A stretch of DNA of 64,000 nucleotides, taken from assembly GCF_004342265.1 (NCBI RefSeq), contig NZ_SMCS01000005.1, positions 1 through 64,000 of the forward strand. The letters run 5' to 3'. The stretch is from Luteibacter rhizovicinus. GTDB lineage: Bacteria; Pseudomonadota; Gammaproteobacteria; Xanthomonadales; Rhodanobacteraceae. Position numbers and translations under genes: made by a program. A model generated the notes under the pieces. It was not told where the DNA came from. It was given only the letters and a program-made list of their open reading frames with translations, and searched no databases. Within the stretch, counting starts at the first letter, position 1; each line of letters opens with the position of its first letter. Positions 1 to 8,729 of this stretch are shown piece by piece.

Positions 1-867
1 GATGCGGTGCCCTTGCAGGTGCAGATCGAGACGCGGATTCTGGAAGTGACCCTGACCGGGGAGTTCACCTTCGGCGTGCAGTGGTATCTGGAAGGGCTGG
101 CCGGGGGGACCAACGGCTCGGTCGGCCAGCCGGGGAACAAGCGGCAGGGGGCGCTGGGCAACGGCGGCAACGTGTACAACCCGGCGAACAGTTTCTTCTA
201 CTCGTTCACCAACAACGACCTGTCGGTGGCGGTGCGGGCGATGGAGACCAGCGGCAACGCGAAGATCCTGTCGGCGCCCTCGCTGGTGGTGCTGAACAAC
301 CAGAAGGCGCACATCCAGGTGGGCGACCAGATCCCGGTCAACCAGACCTATATCAACACCACGGGCAGCACGAACAACCAGATCGGCCAGGTCCAGTACC
401 TGGACACCGGGGTGATCCTGAACGTGCGCCCGCGAGTGAACCCGGGCGGGTTGGTTTACATGAACATCAGTCAGGTGGTCAGTGCGCCGGGGGTGAAGGA
501 CACCACGACCGGGAACTTCCCGATCCAGCAGCGCGAGGTGGCCACGCAGGTGGCGGTGCAGAGCGGGCAGACGGTGTTGCTGGGCGGGTTGATCAAGCAG
601 GACGAGAACCAGAGCGACACGGGGATTCCGGGGTTGAACAAGTTGCCGATCGTGGGCCGGTTGTTCGGCACGACCACGCGCAGCCGCAACCGCACGGAGC
701 TGATTGTGCTGATCACGCCGCGGGTGGTGAGCAACGGGGAGGAAGCCAAGCAGGTGACGGACGAGTACCAGCGCAAGTTCGAATCGCTGCGGCCGCTGTT
801 GCCGGCGGCGGTGCCGCGTGCCGGGGTGCAGACGACGCCCGTGCAGACGCTGCCGGCGCGGCCGTAA
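1..867 (+). CDS. gspD: Type II secretion secretin GspD/XpsD, C-terminal part (5' end outside window)
   Basis: This is the outer-membrane channel of the type II secretion system; only the last 288 residues are here, and the frame is open from base 1. The secretin-domain pattern VQIETRILEV opens the fragment, followed by the gate and beta-barrel region with SAPSLVVLNNQKAHIQVGDQ, the VGDQIPV signature, and the closing LLGGLIKQ...IPGLNKLPIVGRLF block near the C terminus. In Xanthomonas the xps cluster ends with the D gene, and nothing secretion-related follows here, which fits a last gene of an operon. A short proline/threonine tail follows the secretin core. PilQ is the alternative, but the long VRPRVNPGGLVYM region fits GspD better. 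Confidence 0.9.
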   Translation, partial: DAVPLQVQIETRILEVTLTGEFTFGVQWYLEGLAGGTNGSVGQPGNKRQGALGNGGNVYNPANSFFYSFTNNDLSVAVRAMETSGNAKILSAPSLVVLNNQKAHIQVGDQIPVNQTYINTTGSTNNQIGQVQYLDTGVILNVRPRVNPGGLVYMNISQVVSAPGVKDTTTGNFPIQQREVATQVAVQSGQTVLLGGLIKQDENQSDTGIPGLNKLPIVGRLFGTTTRSRNRTELIVLITPRVVSNGEEAKQVTDEYQRKFESLRPLLPAAVPRAGVQTTPVQTLPARP

Positions 868-934
868 GCCGCGCTTCGTCGGCATCGCGCGCAGGCGCGC
901 TCCCCCAGAGATCAACCGCGCGCACTCTGCTCTC

Positions 935-1073
935 TGTGGGAGCGCGCCTGCGCGCGATAGCCGACGGAGCGAGGACGACGGAGGCTCCCCGCCGCAAGCC
1001 CGATCTACGGACTGCGGATGTCACGCATGGCATCGCCGCTTCGTGGGCTTTCGCTCGCAAGCGGGCTCCTACA
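935..1073. repeat. Intergenic REP/BIME-like element, copy 1
   Basis: Two inverted arms bracket a middle of about 75 bases: GGGAGCGCGCCTGCGCGCGA near the left end and GCTCGCAAGCGGGCTCCTAC at the right end. The middle carries CAAGCCCGATCTACGGACTG, nearly the same as in the copy at 47157. A further half-copy lies just upstream at about 878-905. The stop codon of aat (TAG on the minus strand, 1069-1071) lies inside the right arm, so the element forms the 3' boundary of that gene. Confidence 0.8.
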
Positions 1074-1770
1074 AAATCACGTCTCGCCAGGTGCCGGGTT
1101 TTCCCGGCAGCGCGCTCAATCGCCGCGCTGCCGCGACGAACTCCAATCGCGGAATCTCGATCGCTCCCATGCTCAACAGATGATCGTTCGTCACCTGCGC
1201 ATCGAGCAGCGGAAACTCCCATTCGCGTAGCAAATCGCAAAGTCCCACCAGCGCCGCCTTGGAACCGCCGGTGCGCGCACTGAACATCGACTCGCCGCAA
1301 AACAGCCGACCGATAGCGACGCCATACAGCCCGCCGACCAACGCATCGCCATCCCACACTTCGACGCTATGCGCATAACCACGCGCATGCAGCTCGCTGT
1401 AAGCAATGAACATGTCCTCGCCGATCCACGTACCCGGTTGCCCCGCACGCGGTGCGGCACACGCACGCATGACCTCGGCGAACGCGCGATCGGCGGTGAC
1501 CGTCCAGCCATCGCGACGCAGCTGTCGCCGAAGACTGCGACTCACATGCAATCCATCGGTACGAAACACGCAACGCGGATCGGGCGACCACCAGAGGATC
1601 GGTTCGTCTTCGTTGAACCAGGGAAAAATGCCCTGCGAATACGCCGCTACCAGCCGCTCGGGCGAAAGATCGCCGCCAAAGGCAAGCAAGCCATTCGGCT
1701 CGTCGAGCGAGTCCTCCGGATCGGGAAAGACGTCCGGAAGCGCGGGATGCAATCGCGGCAGGCGGATCAT
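1069..1770 (-). CDS. aat: Leucyl/phenylalanyl-tRNA--protein transferase
   Basis: Cytosolic N-end-rule enzyme that adds Leu or Phe from aminoacyl-tRNA to proteins with N-terminal Arg or Lys, marking them for ClpSAP degradation. The 233-residue product has the family length and signatures: LLAFGGDLSPERLVAAYSQG, GIFPWF, WWSPDPR and the LFCGESMFS motif. It starts with ATG at 1770 and overlaps the stop of the acyltransferase gene at 1767 by four bases (ATGA), so the two are translationally coupled. The last codons run into an intergenic repeat arm. Confidence 0.95.
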   Translation of the reverse strand: MIRLPRLHPALPDVFPDPEDSLDEPNGLLAFGGDLSPERLVAAYSQGIFPWFNEDEPILWWSPDPRCVFRTDGLHVSRSLRRQLRRDGWTVTADRAFAEVMRACAAPRAGQPGTWIGEDMFIAYSELHARGYAHSVEVWDGDALVGGLYGVAIGRLFCGESMFSARTGGSKAALVGLCDLLREWEFPLLDAQVTNDHLLSMGAIEIPRLEFVAAARRLSALPGKPGTWRDVIL

Positions 1771-2900
1771 CGGTCGGCGTACGGCGAGTGCTGCATCAGT
1801 TCGTCGCGATAGGCCTCGCGTGCCTCGGCTTCATGCGCCAGCGCATCGCCGACCGCGCGGCGAAAACCTTCGTGCGCGATGTAGTGCCGCGAGTGCGTCT
1901 GCGTCGGCAGGAAACCGCGCGCGAGTTTGTGTTCGCCTTGTGCGCCGGGTTCGAATCGCGCAATGCCTTCGCGAATGCAGTATTCGATGCCCTGGTAGTA
2001 ACAGAGTTCGAAATGCAGTCCGGAGACCTCGACGCTGGCTCCCCAGTAGCGTCCGTACAACGCGTCGCCACCGCGCAGGAAAAGTGCCATCGCGACGATG
2101 CGATCCTCATGCCGGGCCAGCGCGATCTGCACGCCTTTGCCCATGCTGCGACCCATGTACTGGAAAAAACGCAGCGTCAGCGCGGCATGGTTGCCCTTCA
2201 TATCGAACGTCGATTCGTACAACTGATGAATCTGCCGCCATGCGGCGTCGTCGAGTTCGTCGCCACCGCGCATTTCGATCGTCAGCCCGGACGCATGCGC
2301 ATGGCTGCGCTCCTGGCGAATGTTCTTGCGCTTCTTCGACGTCAGCGCGCCGAGGAAGTCGGCGAAGTCGGCATAGCCGCGATTGTGCCAATGGAACTGC
2401 CAGTCCGAACGGGCGAGCCAGCGATCGTCGAAGGCGTCGAGATCCGCCTCGGCGAGAAAGTTGGCGTGAATCGAGGACAGTCCCAGCCGGTCGGCTTCGT
2501 CGGTCATCGCGGCCGTGAGCTGATTGCGCAGCACTTCGGCGACGGGCGTGTCGGCGACGAGCAGGCGCGGTCCCGGAACGGGCGAGTAGGGCGATGCGAC
2601 CAGCAACTTCGGGTAGTAGTCCCCGCCGGCACGCTCCCATGCGGACGCCCAGCTCCAGTCGAATACGAATTCGCCGTGCGAATTGCCCTTGAGGTACATG
2701 GGCGCGGCAGCGGCGAGACGCGAGCCTTCGTAGATCGCCAGATGGTATGGCTTCCAGCCGTAGTCCTCGCGCAGGCAGCCCTTCGATTCCATGCCATGCA
2801 GGAATGCGTGCGAGACAAAGGGATTGCCGTCCGGCACGAGGAGGTTCCAGTCGTCGGCGACGATGGAGGAGAGACCGTCGAGGAAGCGTACGTCCGTCAT
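1767..2900 (-). CDS. GNAT/FemAB-like acyltransferase (DUF482 family)
   Basis: A 377-residue cytosolic protein of the family often annotated as peptidoglycan biosynthesis protein or FemAB-like N-acetyltransferase. Visible family features are NPFVSHAFLHGMES near the N terminus, KKRKNIRQERSHA in the middle, and the C-terminal CYYQGIEYCIREGIARFEPG followed by GEHKLARGFLP. The substrate is not established for this family. It is the upstream member of a two-gene unit with aat (ATGA overlap), an arrangement common in proteobacteria. Identification is from family motifs and context. Confidence 0.85.
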   Translation of the reverse strand: MTDVRFLDGLSSIVADDWNLLVPDGNPFVSHAFLHGMESKGCLREDYGWKPYHLAIYEGSRLAAAAPMYLKGNSHGEFVFDWSWASAWERAGGDYYPKLLVASPYSPVPGPRLLVADTPVAEVLRNQLTAAMTDEADRLGLSSIHANFLAEADLDAFDDRWLARSDWQFHWHNRGYADFADFLGALTSKKRKNIRQERSHAHASGLTIEMRGGDELDDAAWRQIHQLYESTFDMKGNHAALTLRFFQYMGRSMGKGVQIALARHEDRIVAMALFLRGGDALYGRYWGASVEVSGLHFELCYYQGIEYCIREGIARFEPGAQGEHKLARGFLPTQTHSRHYIAHEGFRRAVGDALAHEAEAREAYRDELMQHSPYADR

Positions 2901-2947
2901 GACGTGCCGGTTACCGGGCCCCGCGCGGTGGCGGGGCCCGGAACGGG

Positions 2948-3967
<1,020 letters not shown>

Positions 3968-4113
3968 TTAAGTTCAGGCCGTATCGAGGTGTGGTGAGAA
4001 AGTGTCGACCCGGAAGAATGGGGAAGACTGGCGTGCGATTCAAGACGTTCGCTCCATAAGGTGCCTCCATGACCACACATGGTGGCTAACTCTGTCTTTT
4101 CAGGATCGTCACG

Positions 4114-5178
4114 ATGCGTATCGGTATCCCCTCCGAAACCAAAACCCTCGAAGGCCGCGTTGCCCTCGTTCCCGCCGCCGCCGCCGATCTCGTGCGCCGT
4201 GGCCATGAGGTGTTCATCCAGGCTGGCGCCGGCTCCAAGAGCGGCTTCAGCGACGCTGATTACTCCAACGTCGGCGTGAAGGTCGTCGCCGATGCCGCCG
4301 CGCTGTACGACGCCGGCGAACTCATCGTGAAGGTGAAGGAGCCCATCGAGGGCGACCTGAAGCTCCTGAAGAAGAACCACCTGCTGTTCTGCTACCTGCA
4401 TCTGGCCGCCGAGCCGGCGCTGACCAAGTCGCTGCTCGACATCGGCCTGACCGGCGTCGCCTTCGAGTCCGTCGACGAGAACGGCGCCCTGCCGCTGCTG
4501 CTGCCGATGTCGGTCATCGCCGGCCGCATCGCCACCCAGATCGGCACCACGCTCCTGCACCAGCCCAACGGCGGCAAGGGCAAGCTGCTGGGCGGCATGG
4601 CCTCCACGCCGCGCGGCAAGGTCGTCGTGCTGGGTGCCGGCGCCGCCGGTGGCAACGCCGCCGCGCTGGCCGCCTCGGCCGGTGCCAACGTCGTCGTGTT
4701 CGACAAGCGTCCGGACCGCATGGCCGAAATGATGGCCCTTGGCCCCAACGTCACCGCGCTGTATGCCTATGAGTCGTCGGTCGCCGAAGAAGTCGCCACG
4801 GCCGACATCGTGGTAGGCGCCGTGCTGATCCCCAGCGCCAAGGCCCCGCGCGTCGTGACCGAAGACATGGTCAAGACCATGGAAAAGGGCAGCGTGCTGA
4901 TCGATATCTCCATCGACCAGGGCGGTTGCTTCGAAACCTCGCGTCCGACCACCTGGAAGGCGCCGACGTACGACGTGCACGGCGTGACGCATTTCTGCGT
5001 CACCAACATGCCGGGCGCCGTGCCGCAGACCTCGTCGCAGGCCATTTCGGCCGCTATCCTGCCGTACGTGCAGCGTCTGGCCGCCGGCAAGGAATGGCGC
5101 GACTACGCGCCGCTCGCGGCCGGTATCAACATCGAAGGCGGTCATATCGTGCACCCGGCCCTCAAGGGCATGGCATGA
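4114..5178 (+). CDS. ald: Alanine dehydrogenase
   Basis: NAD-dependent oxidative deamination of L-alanine to pyruvate and ammonia, cytosolic. The 354-residue protein begins MRIGIPSETKTLEGRVALVP and shows the substrate-binding VKVKEP, the Rossmann VVVLGAGAAGGNAAALA, and the C-terminal THFCVTNMPGAVPQTSS. The related AlaDH/PntA family includes transhydrogenase alpha, but the MPGAVP segment and the absence of a second-subunit gene favour alanine dehydrogenase. It is slightly shorter than typical members (about 370). ftsK follows 32 bases downstream. Confidence 0.93.
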   Translation: MRIGIPSETKTLEGRVALVPAAAADLVRRGHEVFIQAGAGSKSGFSDADYSNVGVKVVADAAALYDAGELIVKVKEPIEGDLKLLKKNHLLFCYLHLAAEPALTKSLLDIGLTGVAFESVDENGALPLLLPMSVIAGRIATQIGTTLLHQPNGGKGKLLGGMASTPRGKVVVLGAGAAGGNAAALAASAGANVVVFDKRPDRMAEMMALGPNVTALYAYESSVAEEVATADIVVGAVLIPSAKAPRVVTEDMVKTMEKGSVLIDISIDQGGCFETSRPTTWKAPTYDVHGVTHFCVTNMPGAVPQTSSQAISAAILPYVQRLAAGKEWRDYAPLAAGINIEGGHIVHPALKGMA

Positions 5179-5210
5179 TGCCCCGTCCGCAGAACGAGGC
5201 TGGCTGATAC

Positions 5211-7538
5211 GTGGCGCGCAGCGCGAAGGTCGTAAAGAAAGAGAGCAAGGGTGCCGGTCTCAGCGACGAGCTGAAGCGGCGCCTGCGCGAAGCCGGGGCG
5301 CTGCTGCTGTTGCCGCTTGCCCTGTACCTCCTTGTCTGCCTGATCAGCTACAACGATCAGGACCCCAGCTGGGGTCACATGGGGCAAGCCGAGCGCGCCA
5401 CCAACTTCGGTGGTGCGGTCGGCGCGAACATCGCCAACCTGCTGCGCTACATTTTCGGACTGGTCTCGTACTGCTTCCCGCTGCTCCTGCTCGCCCTTGG
5501 CGTGCAGGTGCTGCGGCATCGCGGCGAGCGCGACGTGGCTCCCTGGGAGCCGTCGCTGCGTCTCATCGGATTTGTCTTCTTTTTTATCACCGGCCCCGCG
5601 TTGGTGTATCTGAACCTGCATTTTCCCGTGCTGCCGGAAGGTCCCGGCGGCATCGTGGGCAAGTGGGTCGGTAGCGGCGTACTCAGGGCATTCGGCGACA
5701 CCGGCGCACCGCTGCTGCTGCTCGCCATCTTCCTCGTCGCCGTGACGCTGGCCACCGGTCTGTCCTGGTTCCGTCTGATGGATACGACCGGGCAGGGCGT
5801 CGTGCGTTTCGGCGGCTGGTTCGGCGGCAAGATGCGCAAGGCACCGGATGTCATGGCCGCGCGCACCGCGCGTGCCGAACGCGAAGTCGTCAAGAAAGCC
5901 GAAGCCGTCAAACAGGCCAGACGCGAGCCCGTGCGTATCGAAACGCCCGCGCCCATGGTGGTCAAAAGCGAACGCGCCACGCGCGAAACCCAGATTCCGC
6001 TGTTCACCGGTCCGTCGGTACAGGGTGAGATTCCGCCGCTGTCGCTGCTGGACGAAGCGCCGCCGCAGGGGCCGGGCTATTCCGAGGAAACCCTCGAAGT
6101 CCTGTCGCGTCAGGTGGAGCTGAAGCTCAAGGACTTCCGCATCGAAGCGAAGGTGGTCGGCGTCTATCCGGGCCCGGTCATCACCCGTTTCGAACTGGAA
6201 CCGGCCGCCGGCGTGCGCGGCAGCCAGGTGTCCAGCCTCGACAAGGACATCGCGCGCGGCCTTTCCGTGGTCAGCGTGCGCGTGGTCGACGTCATTCCGG
6301 GCAAGAATGTCATCGGCCTGGAAATCCCGAATACCCGGAAGCAGATCGTCTATCTGTCCGAGATCCTTCGTTCGGAAAAATACGATCAGATGAAATCGCC
6401 GCTCGCGCTTGCGCTCGGCAAGGACATCGGCGGCAAGGCGGTCGTCACCGATCTGGCGAAGATGCCGCATCTGCTGGTGGCCGGTACCACGGGCTCGGGT
6501 AAATCCGTCGCGGTGAACGCGATGGTGCTCAGCCTGCTGTACAAGGCCAGCGCGAAAGACGTGCGGATGATCATGATCGATCCGAAGATGCTGGAGCTTT
6601 CGGTCTACGAAGGTATTCCGCATCTGCTCGCGCCGGTCGTCACCGATATGAAGGAAGCCGCCAACGCCCTGCGCTGGTGCGTGGCCGAAATGGAGCGCCG
6701 CTACAAGCTGATGGCTGCCGTGGGCGTACGTAATCTCGGCGGCTTCAACAAGAAAGTGCGCGACGCCGAATCGTCGGGCCAGCCGCTGCTCGATCCGCTG
6801 TTCCGCGCCAATCCCGACATGCCGGGCGTGGCCGCCGAACCGCTGGAGCCGCTGCCGCATATCGTCATCATCATCGACGAATTCGCCGACATGATGATGA
6901 TCGTCGGCAAGAAGGTCGAAGAACTCATCGCCCGTCTCGCGCAGAAGGCGCGTGCGGCTGGCGTGCATCTGATCCTGGCCACGCAGCGTCCGTCGGTGGA
7001 CGTGATCACGGGTCTGATCAAGGCGAACATCCCGACGCGTATCGCGTTTCAGGTGTCGTCCAAGATCGACTCGCGCACCATCCTCGACCAGTCCGGCGCC
7101 GAAGCGCTGCTGGGTCACGGCGATATGCTTTATCTGCCGCCGGGCACCGCCACGCCCGAGCGCGTCCATGGGGCGTTCGTCGACGATCACGAAGTGCATA
7201 ACGTCGTCGAATGGCTGCGTGCGCAGGGTGCGCCGAATTATGTCGAAGGTGTGCTGGAAGAAGTCCAGTCCACATCCGACGGCAAGTTCATCAACGACTC
7301 GGGCCTGCCGCAGGAAAGCGACGGCGATAGCGACAGCGACAACGCGCTCTACGACCGTGCCGTTCGCATCGTCACCGAAACCCGTCGTGCATCGATCTCC
7401 GGCGTGCAGCGTCATCTGCGCATCGGTTACAACCGCGCCGCGCGGCTGGTCGAGCAGATGGAACAGGAAGGCATCGTGTCGGCACCCCAGCACAACGGCA
7501 ACCGCGAAGTACTCGCGCCACCGCCTCCGAAGGACTGA
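5211..7538 (+). CDS. ftsK: DNA translocase FtsK
   Basis: Divisome-anchored hexameric motor that pumps chromosomal DNA and activates XerCD at dif. The 775-residue protein starts at GTG. It has an N-terminal membrane domain of about four helices (residues 25-200), a short basic linker, and the alpha/beta motor with Walker A GTTGSGKS near residue 425 and Walker [14 protein letters not shown]. The winged-helix gamma domain is at the C terminus ([20 protein letters not shown]). The linker is much shorter than in E. coli, as in other Xanthomonadales. It is followed after six bases by a small gene and then lolA, a conserved neighbourhood. Confidence 0.96.
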   Translation: MARSAKVVKKESKGAGLSDELKRRLREAGALLLLPLALYLLVCLISYNDQDPSWGHMGQAERATNFGGAVGANIANLLRYIFGLVSYCFPLLLLALGVQVLRHRGERDVAPWEPSLRLIGFVFFFITGPALVYLNLHFPVLPEGPGGIVGKWVGSGVLRAFGDTGAPLLLLAIFLVAVTLATGLSWFRLMDTTGQGVVRFGGWFGGKMRKAPDVMAARTARAEREVVKKAEAVKQARREPVRIETPAPMVVKSERATRETQIPLFTGPSVQGEIPPLSLLDEAPPQGPGYSEETLEVLSRQVELKLKDFRIEAKVVGVYPGPVITRFELEPAAGVRGSQVSSLDKDIARGLSVVSVRVVDVIPGKNVIGLEIPNTRKQIVYLSEILRSEKYDQMKSPLALALGKDIGGKAVVTDLAKMPHLLVAGTTGSGKSVAVNAMVLSLLYKASAKDVRMIMIDPKMLELSVYEGIPHLLAPVVTDMKEAANALRWCVAEMERRYKLMAAVGVRNLGGFNKKVRDAESSGQPLLDPLFRANPDMPGVAAEPLEPLPHIVIIIDEFADMMMIVGKKVEELIARLAQKARAAGVHLILATQRPSVDVITGLIKANIPTRIAFQVSSKIDSRTILDQSGAEALLGHGDMLYLPPGTATPERVHGAFVDDHEVHNVVEWLRAQGAPNYVEGVLEEVQSTSDGKFINDSGLPQESDGDSDSDNALYDRAVRIVTETRRASISGVQRHLRIGYNRAARLVEQMEQEGIVSAPQHNGNREVLAPPPPKD

Positions 7539-7544
7539 TGCATC

Positions 7545-7973
7545 ATGCATGCGAATCAAGCGGGCGCGTTTCGTAAACGTCCCTGGACCCTGCTCGTTTC
7601 GGGCGACCTCGAGCCGTCGGCCGAGGTGCTCGACGAAGTCGCCACCATTTTCGAACTGAACCCGTCGATCCCGGGCGTGGAACTGCGTGGCGAGGGCAAG
7701 TGGTGCACGATCGTGCGCGACTATCCCAGCGGTCATACCAACGGTATCGACGACGCGCTGCAGGTGATCTTCGCCGAGCAGCCGGAAATCGCCGAGGTTC
7801 ACCTGTACGGCAACGAAGCCCGGCCGGCCCACGTGGCCACGCACGATGCGCCGTTCTGGCACCGCGACGGCAAGGCCATTGCCGACATCAACGCCCAGAT
7901 GCAGGCCGGCAAGATCTCGCCGGCCGAGGCCATCGATATGCTTAAGGCATTGTTCGAAAGCGACCGCGCATGA
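7545..7973 (+). CDS. Conserved protein of unknown function between ftsK and lolA
   Basis: 142 residues, no signal peptide or membrane segment. The body is acidic, with PWTLLVSGDLEPSAEVLDEV, GKWCTIVRDYPSG and the C-terminal helix ISPAEAIDMLKALFES. I do not recognise the family. It starts six bases after ftsK and its stop region touches the lolA reading frame, so it is cotranscribed with a division gene and a lipoprotein chaperone. The position suggests a housekeeping envelope or division role, but that is inference. Confidence 0.75.
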   Translation: MHANQAGAFRKRPWTLLVSGDLEPSAEVLDEVATIFELNPSIPGVELRGEGKWCTIVRDYPSGHTNGIDDALQVIFAEQPEIAEVHLYGNEARPAHVATHDAPFWHRDGKAIADINAQMQAGKISPAEAIDMLKALFESDRA

Positions 7974-8002
7974 TCTCGCCGACATCCCAGAGAACCCATT
8001 CC

Positions 8003-8653
8003 ATGAAACGCCTGGCATTGATGCTCGTCCTGTCCCTGTGCAGCCTTTCCGCCGTGGCGGCGGGTGCCGCGCGCGAGCGGCTGGATACCTTCGCCAAGGG
8101 GCTGCATTCGCTCTCGGGCCGGTTCAGTCAGACAATGTCGTCGGCCAACGGCGATCCAGGCAAGACCAGCTCGGGCACCATGGCGCTGGAAGCGCCGCGG
8201 CAGTTCCGCTGGGAAACGACGGCGCCGTACAAGCAGACCATCGTCGCCGACGGCAGCCGCGTATGGCTGTTCGATCCCGATCTGGAACAGGTCACGGTGC
8301 GAAAGCAGAGCACCGAGGAATCGCAGAGCCCGCTCACCGTCCTCACCGACATCAGCCAGCTCGACCGCGATTTCAAGGTCACCGAGCAGGGCGAGCGCGA
8401 CGGTCTGACCTGGCTGCGTCTTACCTCGACAGGCAAGGACCCGCAGTTCGCTTTCGCCGACCTGGGGTTCGACGCCAACGGCCTCGCACGCATGATGTTC
8501 CGCGATCAGCTGGGCAATACGACCGAAATTCGTTTTGCCGGATGGGTGCGCAACGCGGCGCTTCCCGCCGGGACCTTCAGCTTCACCCCGCCGGAAGGCG
8601 CGGACGTGATCGGCGATGCGCCGGTTCTGATGACTCAACCGATCAAGAACTGA
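8003..8653 (+). CDS. lolA: Outer-membrane lipoprotein carrier protein LolA
   Basis: Periplasmic chaperone that takes lipoproteins from LolCDE to LolB. I chose the ATG at 8003 because it directly opens a signal peptide (MKRLALMLVLSLCSLSAVAA); an in-frame ATG 11 codons upstream would bury it. The mature part has the LolA signatures LSGRFSQTM, FRWETTAPYKQTIVADG, VWLFDPDLEQVTVRKQ and the C-terminal FAGWVRNAALPAGTFSFTPP. The length of 216 residues is normal. It lies in the ftsK-lolA-rarA order seen in many gammaproteobacteria. Confidence 0.95.
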   Translation: MKRLALMLVLSLCSLSAVAAGAARERLDTFAKGLHSLSGRFSQTMSSANGDPGKTSSGTMALEAPRQFRWETTAPYKQTIVADGSRVWLFDPDLEQVTVRKQSTEESQSPLTVLTDISQLDRDFKVTEQGERDGLTWLRLTSTGKDPQFAFADLGFDANGLARMMFRDQLGNTTEIRFAGWVRNAALPAGTFSFTPPEGADVIGDAPVLMTQPIKN

Positions 8654-8729
8654 TTCCGCTTCCCCCTTTAACGGCGCCCGTGCAAGACTGCGCCGGGCGG
8701 CGGGGAGCCGTACAGGGAGTGTTTAACGC

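Noticed and set aside
4114-5178. NAD(P) transhydrogenase alpha subunit
   Set aside because: The same superfamily, but no beta subunit gene follows, and the MPGAVP segment and the overall length fit alanine dehydrogenase.
5142-8018. Minus-strand open frame of 958 codons opposite ftsK
   Set aside because: His/Asp/Arg-rich antisense shadow; ftsK motifs on the plus strand are unambiguous.
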